Shown here piece by piece: positions 43,999-52,549 of a DNA stretch of 64,000 bases. The translations under genes were made by a program, and so were the position numbers. The first letter of the stretch is position 1. Each line of letters starts with the position of its first letter. The stretch covers positions 3,844,001 through 3,908,000 of the forward strand of contig CBDCXQ010000001.1 of NCBI GenBank assembly GCA_965223835.1, given 5' to 3'. The notes below the pieces were generated by a model. The model ran no database searches, had not been told where the DNA came from, and saw nothing but the letters and a program-made list of their open reading frames with translations. This DNA comes from CAVYXZ01 sp965223835. Lineage in GTDB: Bacteria; Chloroflexota; Anaerolineae; Aggregatilineales; Phototrophicaceae.

Positions 43999-44032
43999 AC
44001 GCCGTTAGATCATAAACTATGGAGTTAGCCAA

Positions 44033-44983
44033 ATGTTCAATCGCGTTCCCGGCACAAAAAGTCAAATAATGCATGAAGCAAACGGACCCGATGGCGTGGA
44101 AATTCGTGTGCCCATCGGCGTCATCTTCGGCGCAAATGAAGGACCAGTCATGTCGGTTGTTGCCGGGGTTCATGGCGCAGAATATTGTGGTATCGAAGCT
44201 ATTCTCAGGCTGCACCAGGCAATTGACCCGCAAACACTCAACGGCACATTGATAACAGCTATTGCCAACTTGCCCGCATTTCGTGAGCGAAGCATGTATG
44301 TGTGCCCCATTGATGATAAGAATTTGGGGCGGCTATTTCCGGGTGATCTCCAGGGAACCTACAGTGATGTGCTGGCCCGTCAGCTCTATGATGCGGTTGT
44401 GGAACCGGCTGACTATGTTCTTGATTTACATGGTGGCGATCTTGTCGAGGACCTGGTGGTTTACACGCAGTATATGGTGGTTGCAGATGATGCGATCAAC
44501 CAGCAAGCAGAGGCATTGGCACTGGCTTATGGAGCACCCTTCCTGGTCGTGAAGACGCTCGATAAGCCGTTTGCGACCGGCAGCCTTTACGAAGCAGCGG
44601 CGGCGGCGGGCAAGGTCGGGGTCTTGCTCGAAGCCGGTGGGCAAGGCCTCGTTATAGAAGAGAATGTTGCGGCACACGTCAACGGCGTAAAAAATATCAT
44701 GCGCCACATCGGTATGCGCAACGAACCGGTCCGCCCCACCACCAGACCCGTCTACATGAATAAATTCATCGGCGTGGCATCGCCCGCTGATGGTGTATTT
44801 TATCCCGCAGTCGAGGCCGGCGACCGGCTCGATACCGGTCAGTTTCTGGGAGAGCTTCACGACTATTTTGGGAACAAAGTTGAGGATATTTTCTCTCCGG
44901 CCAATGCCATTGTCCTGGGCGTCATCACGACCCCGGCGATGAACAAAGGTTCCATGCTCTTTGGATTAGGAGAACTCCCTTAG
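44033..44983 (+). CDS. Succinylglutamate desuccinylase/aspartoacylase family deacylase (M14)
   Basis: This 316-residue zinc enzyme has the first ligands in GVHGAEYCGIEA (H and E, about 45-55), a later His in VLDLHGGDL and the usual C-terminal beta domain (about 240-316, with a repeated GVFYPAVEAGDRLDTGQ). The family hydrolyses N-acyl groups from amino acids. Gene context (peptidases, amidohydrolases, oligopeptide importer) fits use of N-acylated compounds as nutrients. It has no signal peptide, so is cytoplasmic. Confidence 0.88.
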   Translation: MFNRVPGTKSQIMHEANGPDGVEIRVPIGVIFGANEGPVMSVVAGVHGAEYCGIEAILRLHQAIDPQTLNGTLITAIANLPAFRERSMYVCPIDDKNLGRLFPGDLQGTYSDVLARQLYDAVVEPADYVLDLHGGDLVEDLVVYTQYMVVADDAINQQAEALALAYGAPFLVVKTLDKPFATGSLYEAAAAAGKVGVLLEAGGQGLVIEENVAAHVNGVKNIMRHIGMRNEPVRPTTRPVYMNKFIGVASPADGVFYPAVEAGDRLDTGQFLGELHDYFGNKVEDIFSPANAIVLGVITTPAMNKGSMLFGLGELP

Positions 44984-45173
44984 GAATCGATACTTCAAAT
45001 GGCATTACGGCTCAAGGATTCCGAATTCCCCTGAACGCGTTGCAATCATCATACAATCTATATCCTTGTATCCATCGAAGCGGGAGCAGACCAATGTGTT
45101 TATTCCATAGGCATAGAGATAGCTCGTGCAGAAAGAAACTCAACAGGATGTTACCTTGAAACTGGAGAATTAT

Positions 45174-45608
45174 ATGACAGAGTCTAAACGCCAGAACTAT
45201 ACTATGAACCCGGACGATCTTCCTTGGCAGCCCTGGAATCTTCATATTAAGGGCGCACCACCAAATGATGCCATCCCAAATGCACCGGAATGGGATGGTA
45301 AATTTGGTGGGTGGATTAAGGTCCTAAGCACGCCTGAGAACGGCGATGGATGGACATTCCTGATTCGCCACGTCCCGCCAGATGGCAAGGGTATCCGATA
45401 CAGTGGCATCTCTCGCTCTCGTGAACAAAGTTTTTGCCTGGTCGGTGCTCGGTTCACTGATGATGGTCGCCGAATTAGTCTTGTAGGTGGCTACAACTTC
45501 AAACAGGCCGGAATTGTCCATGGGGGAACCACCAGAGAGGAGATGGTACACTTTGTCCACTTCGATGGTGATCCCGACGAGGTGAGTCTGTACGAGGTAG
45601 TCGACTGA
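45174..45608 (+). CDS. Hypothetical protein, cupin-like pattern
   Basis: ATG 45174 follows CTGGAG and is preferred over GTG 45126; 144 residues. The sequence has PENGDGWTFLIRHVPPDGKG, a strand-rich middle and ends with HFVHFDGDPDEVSLYEVVD. Scattered histidines and glycines (IVHGGTTREEM) suggest a small beta barrel such as a cupin, but the standard cupin motifs are incomplete. I do not assign a function. There are about 190 bases of gene-free DNA before it. Confidence 0.55.
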   Translation: MTESKRQNYTMNPDDLPWQPWNLHIKGAPPNDAIPNAPEWDGKFGGWIKVLSTPENGDGWTFLIRHVPPDGKGIRYSGISRSREQSFCLVGARFTDDGRRISLVGGYNFKQAGIVHGGTTREEMVHFVHFDGDPDEVSLYEVVD

Positions 45609-46045
45609 ATAGTCAGTTGTGGGCGGAATGGATCTACTAAGGGCCATATTGAGACGTTAGCCGCCCATGACAAGACTGGCACAGCTTCCGCAACAGTGGT
45701 ATGCACCCTGACAGAGCTATACCCCTTTATAAGGCCATATACGGGCCAGACAGATTTCACGGGGAAACTAGCGATCAGGTATTTGCCATACGCATATGGA
45801 TCTGGAGAAGGTTGAATACAAGTTAAGTATGGATCAGCTCGATTATGCATACAACTTGAAAGATGTTCTTACCTCCGTAGAGAATGCCACATTCAGCGAG
45901 TGACGAAGCGATTTAGTCTGCTAAAAGTGCTGAATTAGTACATTATGTGACGATCAGTCAGCCAGGATGCTATGCATATCAGTAGATTTTGCAGTATGCT
46001 ATCTGGCAAAGGTTTCTCAAAATAGCAAATTGCTCAGGTGACTCC
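45609..46045. other. 437-base gene-poor stretch
   Basis: It has no convincing gene. A 35-codon frame (45796-45903, MDLEKVEYKLSMDQLDYAYN and onward) has no ribosome-binding site and follows a stop in the same frame; it may be the last part of a lost gene. Stops are frequent in all frames. It should contain the promoter of the carboxypeptidase gene. Confidence 0.4.
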
Positions 46046-47134
46046 ATGCAAATCGAAGCAGATTTTGACAGCGCCAACATTCTTGTAGAACAGGCATCCG
46101 AATCTGAAGTGGTGCTCAACATCCGTGCGGACAGCGGCGCAGCCTACTACCAGTGGTTTTATTTTCGGGCCACGGGTCCCGCCCAGCGCAGGTTCCGCAT
46201 CGCCAACGCCGCACAAGCCAGCTATCCTCACGCCTGGCCGGACTATGAGGTGCTGGCATCCTATGATGAACAGACGTGGTTTCGCATACCCACCGAGTAC
46301 GATGGCACCAATCTAACCTTTGCGCATGAAGCGGCCCAACCCCAGGTCTCGTATGCCTTTTTTGTCCCCTACACGGCGGCGCGGCGCTCCGCATTTTTGG
46401 ATGAGTGTGCAGCAGCGCCAATGGTTGAACGACAAGTGATTGGCAAAACGACTCAAGACCGGCCAATCGACCTGCTGTCGCTGGGTCAGGGCACGAAAAA
46501 CGTGTGGGTCATTACGCGGCAGCACGCTGGCGAATCCATGACGGAATGGGCTACGGAAGGCTTCGTTCGGCGGCTGCTGGATACCACCGACGCTGTGGCG
46601 CAGTCGCTGCTCAAAAAAGCGCGGATCCATGTGATTCCCAATATCAATCCCGATGGCAGCTATCTGGGCAACTTGCGGGCGAACGCGACCGGCGTTGATC
46701 TCAATCGGGCCTGGGACAAACCCTCAGATCATTGCCCGGAAATCAGCGCTGTTCGTAACGCCATTGAAGCGATAGGCGTGGATCTGCATATCGACATGCA
46801 TGGTGATGAATACCGGCCCTATATTTGGATCTTTCATCCTACTATCGACATCAGCCCGGAAATCGCTGCCCAGCAACAGCAGTTTGAGGCCGAGCTGGCC
46901 CGCCATAATCCCCAATTGCAACCCGCACCGAAATCGATTGACACCGTGCAGACTGGTGACCTGGGCATGGCGACGAACTTCATTGTAGCCACCTACAACT
47001 GCCCTTCGTGGACCATCGAACTCCCATTTAAAGCGGTTCCCGGCCCGAACAATGAACCTGACAGCCTGTTAGCTGCGGGCTGCCTGCAATTTGGCCGCAC
47101 CTGCGTCGACGCCCTTGACGCGATTATCGAATGA
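46046..47134 (+). CDS. M14-family zinc carboxypeptidase (cytosolic carboxypeptidase-like)
   Basis: ATG 46046 (MQIEADFDSANILVEQ) is chosen, 362 residues; the upstream 19 codons look non-coding. About 1-120 is the beta-sandwich domain found before the catalytic domain in bacterial CCP/AGBL-like enzymes. The M14 site is RQHAGESMTEW (HxxE), NPDGSYLGNLRANATGVDLN, DMHGDE (third zinc ligand) and a Glu in TIELPFK. It trims C-terminal residues of peptides or hydrolyses related amides in the cytoplasm. Creatininase-family, PanE and SDR genes follow in one run. Confidence 0.9.
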   Translation: MQIEADFDSANILVEQASESEVVLNIRADSGAAYYQWFYFRATGPAQRRFRIANAAQASYPHAWPDYEVLASYDEQTWFRIPTEYDGTNLTFAHEAAQPQVSYAFFVPYTAARRSAFLDECAAAPMVERQVIGKTTQDRPIDLLSLGQGTKNVWVITRQHAGESMTEWATEGFVRRLLDTTDAVAQSLLKKARIHVIPNINPDGSYLGNLRANATGVDLNRAWDKPSDHCPEISAVRNAIEAIGVDLHIDMHGDEYRPYIWIFHPTIDISPEIAAQQQQFEAELARHNPQLQPAPKSIDTVQTGDLGMATNFIVATYNCPSWTIELPFKAVPGPNNEPDSLLAAGCLQFGRTCVDALDAIIE

Positions 47135-47143
47135 GACAAAACT

Positions 47144-47845
<702 letters not shown>

Positions 47846-48865
47846 ATGATGCAATTTCTGATCTGGGGTGCCGGTGCCATTGGTGGCACGCTCGGCGCCT
47901 ATCTGGTACGTGCCGGACATGATGTGACCTTTGTCGATCAGGTCGCCGAACATGTCGCGGCGATCAGAACCAACGGCCTGCAGATTACCGGGCCAATCGA
48001 CGAATTTCGTATCCAGGCCCCGGCTTTCACCCTGGAGCAACTCACCGGCACCTATCCGACCATTCTGCTGTGTACCAAAGCGCAACATACACAGGCCGCT
48101 ACCCAGGCGCTGCTACCACATCTGGCGGACGATGGTTGTGTCGTGTCCGTTCAGAATGGCCTAAACGAATTGATTATCGAGGGCATCATCGGTGCCAAGC
48201 GTACCGTTGGCGCATTCGTGAATTTCGGTGCTGATTATCTGGAACCCGGTGTAATCCACTTTGGGGGACGGGGTGCGGTCGTTCTCGGTGAAATCGATGG
48301 TCAGGTGACGCCGCGAATCGAAGCATTGCATCGAGCATTCCTCGATTTTGACACCAATGCCATTGTCACCAACAATATCTGGGGGTATCTGTGGGGCAAA
48401 CTGGCTTATGGTGCCATGCTGTTTGTAACAGCGCTGACCAATGACTCAATCGCCGATGCACTGGCTGACCCCAACTACCAAAAGGTCTACATTGCTATCG
48501 CTGGTGAGGTGTTGGCACTGGCACTCACGCACGGCATCCAGCCCGAAGCATTCAACGGCTTCAATCCCAATGCCTTCTTACCCGGCACTGACCCGACGGT
48601 AACAGCCCAGTCGATGGCCGAAATGGTGGCGTTTAACCAGCGCTCGGCCAAGACCCACAGCGGCATCTGGCGCGACCTGGCGGTGCGCAAACGTCGTACT
48701 GAGCGTGACATGTATGATCTCGTCGTCAGCGAGAGTTTGCGGCTCAATGTTCCAACACCGCTGACGCAGCGAATGCTTGAATTGATTCAAGGGATCGAGC
48801 GGGGCGAACGAATCCAAACACACGAAAACCTTGATGCCTTAAAGGCGGTTCTCCATGCAAATTGA
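47846..48865 (+). CDS. 2-dehydropantoate 2-reductase family protein (PanE/ApbA)
   Basis: This 339-residue protein has an N-terminal Rossmann motif GAGAIGGTLGAYLVRAGHDVTF (read in two parts, 7-28), the SVQNGLNE motif and the C-terminal helical domain with NIWGYLWGKLAYG (Lys acting in hydride transfer). PanE reduces ketopantoate with NADPH for pantothenate synthesis, but the family includes other 2-oxoacid reductases. It lies in a catabolic operon rather than near panBC, so a different 2-oxo acid substrate is plausible. It overlaps the SDR gene by 11 bases. Confidence 0.86.
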   Translation: MMQFLIWGAGAIGGTLGAYLVRAGHDVTFVDQVAEHVAAIRTNGLQITGPIDEFRIQAPAFTLEQLTGTYPTILLCTKAQHTQAATQALLPHLADDGCVVSVQNGLNELIIEGIIGAKRTVGAFVNFGADYLEPGVIHFGGRGAVVLGEIDGQVTPRIEALHRAFLDFDTNAIVTNNIWGYLWGKLAYGAMLFVTALTNDSIADALADPNYQKVYIAIAGEVLALALTHGIQPEAFNGFNPNAFLPGTDPTVTAQSMAEMVAFNQRSAKTHSGIWRDLAVRKRRTERDMYDLVVSESLRLNVPTPLTQRMLELIQGIERGERIQTHENLDALKAVLHAN

Positions 48866-49622
48866 GTTTACTGACAAAACGGTCATCGTGACCGGCGCGG
48901 CCCATGGCTTCGGACGAGCCATAAGCCAGGCGTTCGCTGAGCGTGGCGCTCATGTCTGGGCCTGTGATGTGCTGGCCGCAGAACTGGCGGAGACCGAACG
49001 TCTATGCCGTGAGGCCGGGGGGAATTGTGAAACCCGTAGCGTCAATATCCGTGACCGTGCCGCCGTGTTCGCGTTTGTAGCTGAAATTACCGCAAAGCAC
49101 GATCAGGTGGATGTTCTGGTCAATAATGCTGGTGGTGTGCTTGGTCAGGTTGGTCGTCCACTGGAAGCGATTTCTACGGAGGATTGGGACAGTATCTACG
49201 AAGTCAATACGCGCGGCGCTTTTTATATGGCGCAGGCTGTGGCTCCCGGCATGAAAGCAGCCCGCTTTGGACGCATCATCAATATCTCAAGTGGCGCGGG
49301 CCTGGGCATTAGTCTGACAGGTATTCAGGCCTATGCCTCGGCGAAGGCGGCGCAAATCGGCCTCACGCGGCAGCTTGCGCATGAACTTGGCCCCTGGAAC
49401 ATCACGGTGAATAATATCGCACCGGGCTTTGTGCGTTCCAATCCGACTACCGAAAAGCAGTGGGAGGCTTATGGCGCTGCCGGCCAGGATACTCTGGTCA
49501 ATGGTATCGCGCTCAAGCGGTTGGGATCGCCCGCCGACATTGCGCATGGCGTTCTGTTCTTTGCTTCGGACTATGCCAGTTGGGTCACGGGACAGGTACT
49601 CGCAATTGATGGCGGGAAATGA
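48855..49622 (+). CDS. SDR-family NAD(P)-dependent oxidoreductase
   Basis: This 255-residue classical SDR has TGAAHGFGRAISQAF (cofactor, 12-26), NNAGG, the catalytic Ser in INISSGAG, YASAKAAQIGL with the catalytic Tyr and Lys, and the closing WVTGQVLAIDGG typical of 3-oxoacyl-ACP-reductase-like or gluconate-type dehydrogenases. It follows panE with 11-base overlap and is the last gene of the carboxypeptidase-creatininase-panE run. The substrate is unknown. Confidence 0.9.
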   Translation: MQIEFTDKTVIVTGAAHGFGRAISQAFAERGAHVWACDVLAAELAETERLCREAGGNCETRSVNIRDRAAVFAFVAEITAKHDQVDVLVNNAGGVLGQVGRPLEAISTEDWDSIYEVNTRGAFYMAQAVAPGMKAARFGRIINISSGAGLGISLTGIQAYASAKAAQIGLTRQLAHELGPWNITVNNIAPGFVRSNPTTEKQWEAYGAAGQDTLVNGIALKRLGSPADIAHGVLFFASDYASWVTGQVLAIDGGK

Positions 49623-49679
49623 ACAATTTGGTCGAGCTTCTGCCAAAATAAGCTAAGTTGCAGCGAGTTCACACAGCGC

Positions 49680-50099
49680 TCAACTCACGGACGGATCGTG
49701 TGCAATCAATTCGATTGTATTGCCCTCAGGGTCGTAGAAAAACAACGAGCGCGCTCGCAGAAATTCACCAAAACCATTCCATACACGCACTCGCGCCAAA
49801 AGCCCCATCGCTTCGAGACGCGAATGTTCTGACTCGAATTGATCGAGCGGGATTTCAAATGCAAGGTGGTCAAGGGTAGTCAAGGCAATATCAAGGTCGA
49901 CTTTGCGGTCAAAGAGCACCAGATATTGTGGGTGTCCACCCCGCCCCAGGGGAGAATCCAGATCTCCTATCTTTAAAAAGGTCATATTGGGAGCGGTATG
50001 AACAATCTCGAAATCCAGAACTTCTTGATAAAAAGCCACCATCGTGGCTAAATCCTTGACTCGCAATCCTACTTCCGCAATATGTATGACTCGTGTCAC
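49680..50099 (-). CDS. VOC family protein (glyoxalase/dioxygenase fold)
   Basis: This 139-residue protein contains paired beta-alpha-beta-beta-beta units: VIHIAEVGLRVKDLATMVAF at the start (His ligand), LDHLAFEIPLDQFE in the middle and FFYDPEGNTIELIAHD at the end (Glu ligand). These are the metal-site positions of the vicinal-oxygen-chelate superfamily, which holds lyases, dioxygenases and resistance proteins. AGGAGG precedes the start. It is a single gene, converging with the SDR gene and divergent from the permeases. Confidence 0.88.
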   Translation of the reverse strand: MTRVIHIAEVGLRVKDLATMVAFYQEVLDFEIVHTAPNMTFLKIGDLDSPLGRGGHPQYLVLFDRKVDLDIALTTLDHLAFEIPLDQFESEHSRLEAMGLLARVRVWNGFGEFLRARSLFFYDPEGNTIELIAHDPSVS

Positions 50100-50412
50100 A
50101 GTCTCCTCCTAACTTCGTTCTCTGCCGCCATCCGAAAACATATATTTGGATAATATAACAACATCGGCAACACAAAAAGTCGCTATTGTGCGCAATATTT
50201 GTCGCTCAAGACGTGTATAAAGAATGACATTTTCTATTGTACCTACAGCCACCTTGCTTGATAATTTCCGTCACGTATATTACAATCCCTCGCATCATCC
50301 TGGTTAAGCTGGGGAATTTTCTCACTGTAATCGCAATTTTTTTGCTTGCTCACATTACAAACTTTCTTTTTCTAATATCTGCCAGTTAGCCTAATCTGGA
50401 TCCGCATTCCTT
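50100..50412. other. Divergent intergenic region, 313 bases
   Basis: No gene is seen. It is AT-rich relative to its neighbours and contains the promoter at 50258-50286 for the permease pair. The leader from the expected start of transcription to dppB is about 120 bases, with a long T run (50338-50344) and no stable hairpin that I can see. Confidence 0.5.
50258..50286 (+). promoter_or_regulatory. Promoter of the oligopeptide permease genes
   Basis: TTGATA (50258-50263) and TACAAT (50281-50286) are 17 bases apart, each 5/6 to the sigma-70 consensus. Transcription would start near 50293 in an AT-rich region. Confidence 0.6.
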
Positions 50413-51489
50413 ATGGCGCAATTTGTTGTACGCCGGTTACTCTTCTCTGTCCCAGTCTTACTGGGCATTCTGATCATCACCTTCTCCCTGGCACGTGCGA
50501 TTCCTGGCGACCCCTGTCTCGCCGTCTATGGCGAACGCGCCACACCGGAAAAATGTGCGGCTTTGTTTGCCCGAAATGGGTTGAATGAACCGCTCCCGGT
50601 TCAATTTGGCTTCTATGTCCGTAATCTGTTGCAGGGTGATCTGGGGTTTTCGATCCGCTTTAGCCGCCCGGTGACGGAGCTGCTTGCAGAACGGCTGCCT
50701 ACGACGGTTGAACTGGGCGTTTTTGCGTTGACTTTCGCCGTCATCGTAGGTATTCCGCTGGGAATCATTAGCGCATACTGGCACAAATCTGCCATTGATG
50801 TCGGCACGATGGTTGGCGCAAATATTGGCGTCTCCATGCCCGTCTTCTGGTTGGGGTTGATGCTGGCTTATTTATTTGGCGTTGTACTCAAGGACACACC
50901 ATTTGTGCTGCCACCTTCGGGGCGCCTTTCGCCTGGTGCCAGCCCCGAACCATTTTACACGGTATGGGGATTGATTGCTGAAGGGGAAAATGCGTCAGGC
51001 TTCCTGTTCTTTATCTCGAGAATCAATACCCTCAATGCCATTCTGACACTCAATACCGAACTACTGGTGGATGCCATCCGCCACATGATCCTGCCAGCGG
51101 TGGCCGTTGGCACGATTCCGTTGGCGATTATCGCCCGCATGACTCGATCAAGCCTGCTGGAAGTATTGAGTCTGGAGTATATTCGCACGGCCCGGTCAAA
51201 AGGCCTCCGCGAGTTGATTGTCGTTGGCAAGCACGCGACCCGAAACTCGCTCTTACCGGTGGTAACGGTGATTGGATTAAATTTCGGCCTGGTTATCAGT
51301 GGGGCGGTGCTCACAGAGACCATCTTCGGTCTAACCGGCGTCGGTCGCACGCTGGTTGAGAGCATCACAGCGCGTGACTACTCTCTGGTCCAGGGCTTCA
51401 CCGTAATTATTGCTGCCGGGTTCGTTATCATCAACATGATCGTGGATATTCTATATGGTTATCTTGACCCCCGCATACGTTATGATTGA
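50413..51489 (+). CDS. Dipeptide/oligopeptide ABC transporter permease (DppB type)
   Basis: This 358-residue membrane protein starts MAQFVVRRLLFSVPVLLGIL, the normal DppB N-terminus, and has six helices. The coupling-helix EAA motif is YIRTARSKGL followed by RNSLLPVVTVIG. The TVELGVFALTFAVIVGIPLG segment opens the transport domain. A periplasmic loop (about 160-210, FVLPPSGRLSPGASPEPFYT) is longer than usual. With the DppC-type protein it forms the channel of a family-5 importer. It overlaps the next gene region by four bases at the longer start. Confidence 0.9.
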   Translation: MAQFVVRRLLFSVPVLLGILIITFSLARAIPGDPCLAVYGERATPEKCAALFARNGLNEPLPVQFGFYVRNLLQGDLGFSIRFSRPVTELLAERLPTTVELGVFALTFAVIVGIPLGIISAYWHKSAIDVGTMVGANIGVSMPVFWLGLMLAYLFGVVLKDTPFVLPPSGRLSPGASPEPFYTVWGLIAEGENASGFLFFISRINTLNAILTLNTELLVDAIRHMILPAVAVGTIPLAIIARMTRSSLLEVLSLEYIRTARSKGLRELIVVGKHATRNSLLPVVTVIGLNFGLVISGAVLTETIFGLTGVGRTLVESITARDYSLVQGFTVIIAAGFVIINMIVDILYGYLDPRIRYD

Positions 51490-51506
51490 GAGCAACAAGA
51501 TACTTC

Positions 51507-52454
51507 ATGTCTGATGCCAATGTTCCGCTGAAAATGGTCAAAGGCCGACGCCAAAATGTTAACGGCTCATCGAGTCTATGGAACGAGACGGCGAAGAATA
51601 TCCTTCGCAATCCCTCAGCAATCATCGGGCTGATTATCATTGGCTTGTTGATTTTCATCGCCATCGCTGCACCGCTGGTTGCAACCCATGACCCCATCGT
51701 CTCGATGATTGATCTGGGCGAAACCGGACGCCTGCCGGGCAAAGCCCCCTGCATTCCACTGTTCGGATGTGAGGACCCCTTACATCTAATGGGACTCGAC
51801 CTGAATGCACGTGACTTGTACAGTCGGGTGATCTTCGGCACCCGCACATCGCTTTCGGTCGGAATCATAACCATCAGCCTCTCCATCACCGTCGGCACCG
51901 CACTGGGGGTGACCGCCGGTTATGCGGGTGGCCGGGTCGATAACGTGATAATGCGCGTCATGGATATTATTCAGGCCTTCCCGGCGCTATTATTGGCAAT
52001 TTCGATTGTGACCATACTTGGGCCAGGTTTAAGAAATGCCCTGCTGGGCATCACGATAACGTTTATTCCCCAATATGCTCGATTATCACGTGCCAGTGTA
52101 CTATCGGTTAAAGAATTGGAATTTATTACCGCAGAATATGCGCTCGGCGCGAACCCGTTAAACATTGTGTTTTATCACATTTTACCCAACGCCCTCACAC
52201 CGATTATCGTGCAGGGCACATTGGGGATTGGCACAGCTATCCTGGATGCAGCCGCGCTCTCCTTTCTGGGATTGGGTGCCCAACCGCCCGATCCAGAGTG
52301 GGGTCAAATTCTGAGTGAATCGCGCAGTTACCTGTTCACCAGTCCGCATCTGGTCGTATTCCCCGGCATCGCGATTATGATTGCCGTCCTGGGCTTCAAC
52401 CTGCTGGGGGACGGCATGCGCGACGCGCTTGATCCCCGCTTGAACCGAAACTAA
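51507..52454 (+). CDS. Dipeptide/oligopeptide ABC transporter permease (DppC type)
   Basis: ATG 51507 is chosen, 17 bases after dppB, for a 315-residue product. It has the OppC N-terminal domain (first helix IIGLIIIGLLIFIAIAAPLV), HLMGLDLNARDLYSRVIFGT and the EAA loop EFITAEYALGANPLNIVFYH, ending DGMRDALDPRLNRN. It pairs with the DppB-type protein. No ATP-binding partner is encoded nearby, so it must use ATPases encoded elsewhere. A shared terminator follows. Confidence 0.9.
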   Translation: MSDANVPLKMVKGRRQNVNGSSSLWNETAKNILRNPSAIIGLIIIGLLIFIAIAAPLVATHDPIVSMIDLGETGRLPGKAPCIPLFGCEDPLHLMGLDLNARDLYSRVIFGTRTSLSVGIITISLSITVGTALGVTAGYAGGRVDNVIMRVMDIIQAFPALLLAISIVTILGPGLRNALLGITITFIPQYARLSRASVLSVKELEFITAEYALGANPLNIVFYHILPNALTPIIVQGTLGIGTAILDAAALSFLGLGAQPPDPEWGQILSESRSYLFTSPHLVVFPGIAIMIAVLGFNLLGDGMRDALDPRLNRN

Positions 52455-52498
52455 TCCGCCAAATAGCGCTAAGCACGTCGCCCAAACTTAACAAAAAT

Positions 52499-52528
52499 GC
52501 CGGGTAACAATGACCCGGCACTTCTTTT
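52499..52528. terminator. Bidirectional Rho-independent terminator
   Basis: GCCGGGT (52499-52505) pairs with ACCCGGC (52513-52519) with a 7-base loop. It is followed by ACTTCTTTT on the plus strand and ATTTTTG on the minus strand. It lies between the convergent permease and binding-protein genes and can end both transcripts. Confidence 0.8.
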
Positions 52529-52549
52529 AAAACTCAACCACAGCGGTTT

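Noticed and set aside
45796..45903. 35-codon frame in the 45609-46045 gap
   Set aside because: No ribosome-binding site and it follows a stop in frame. It may be a decayed gene end but cannot be supported.
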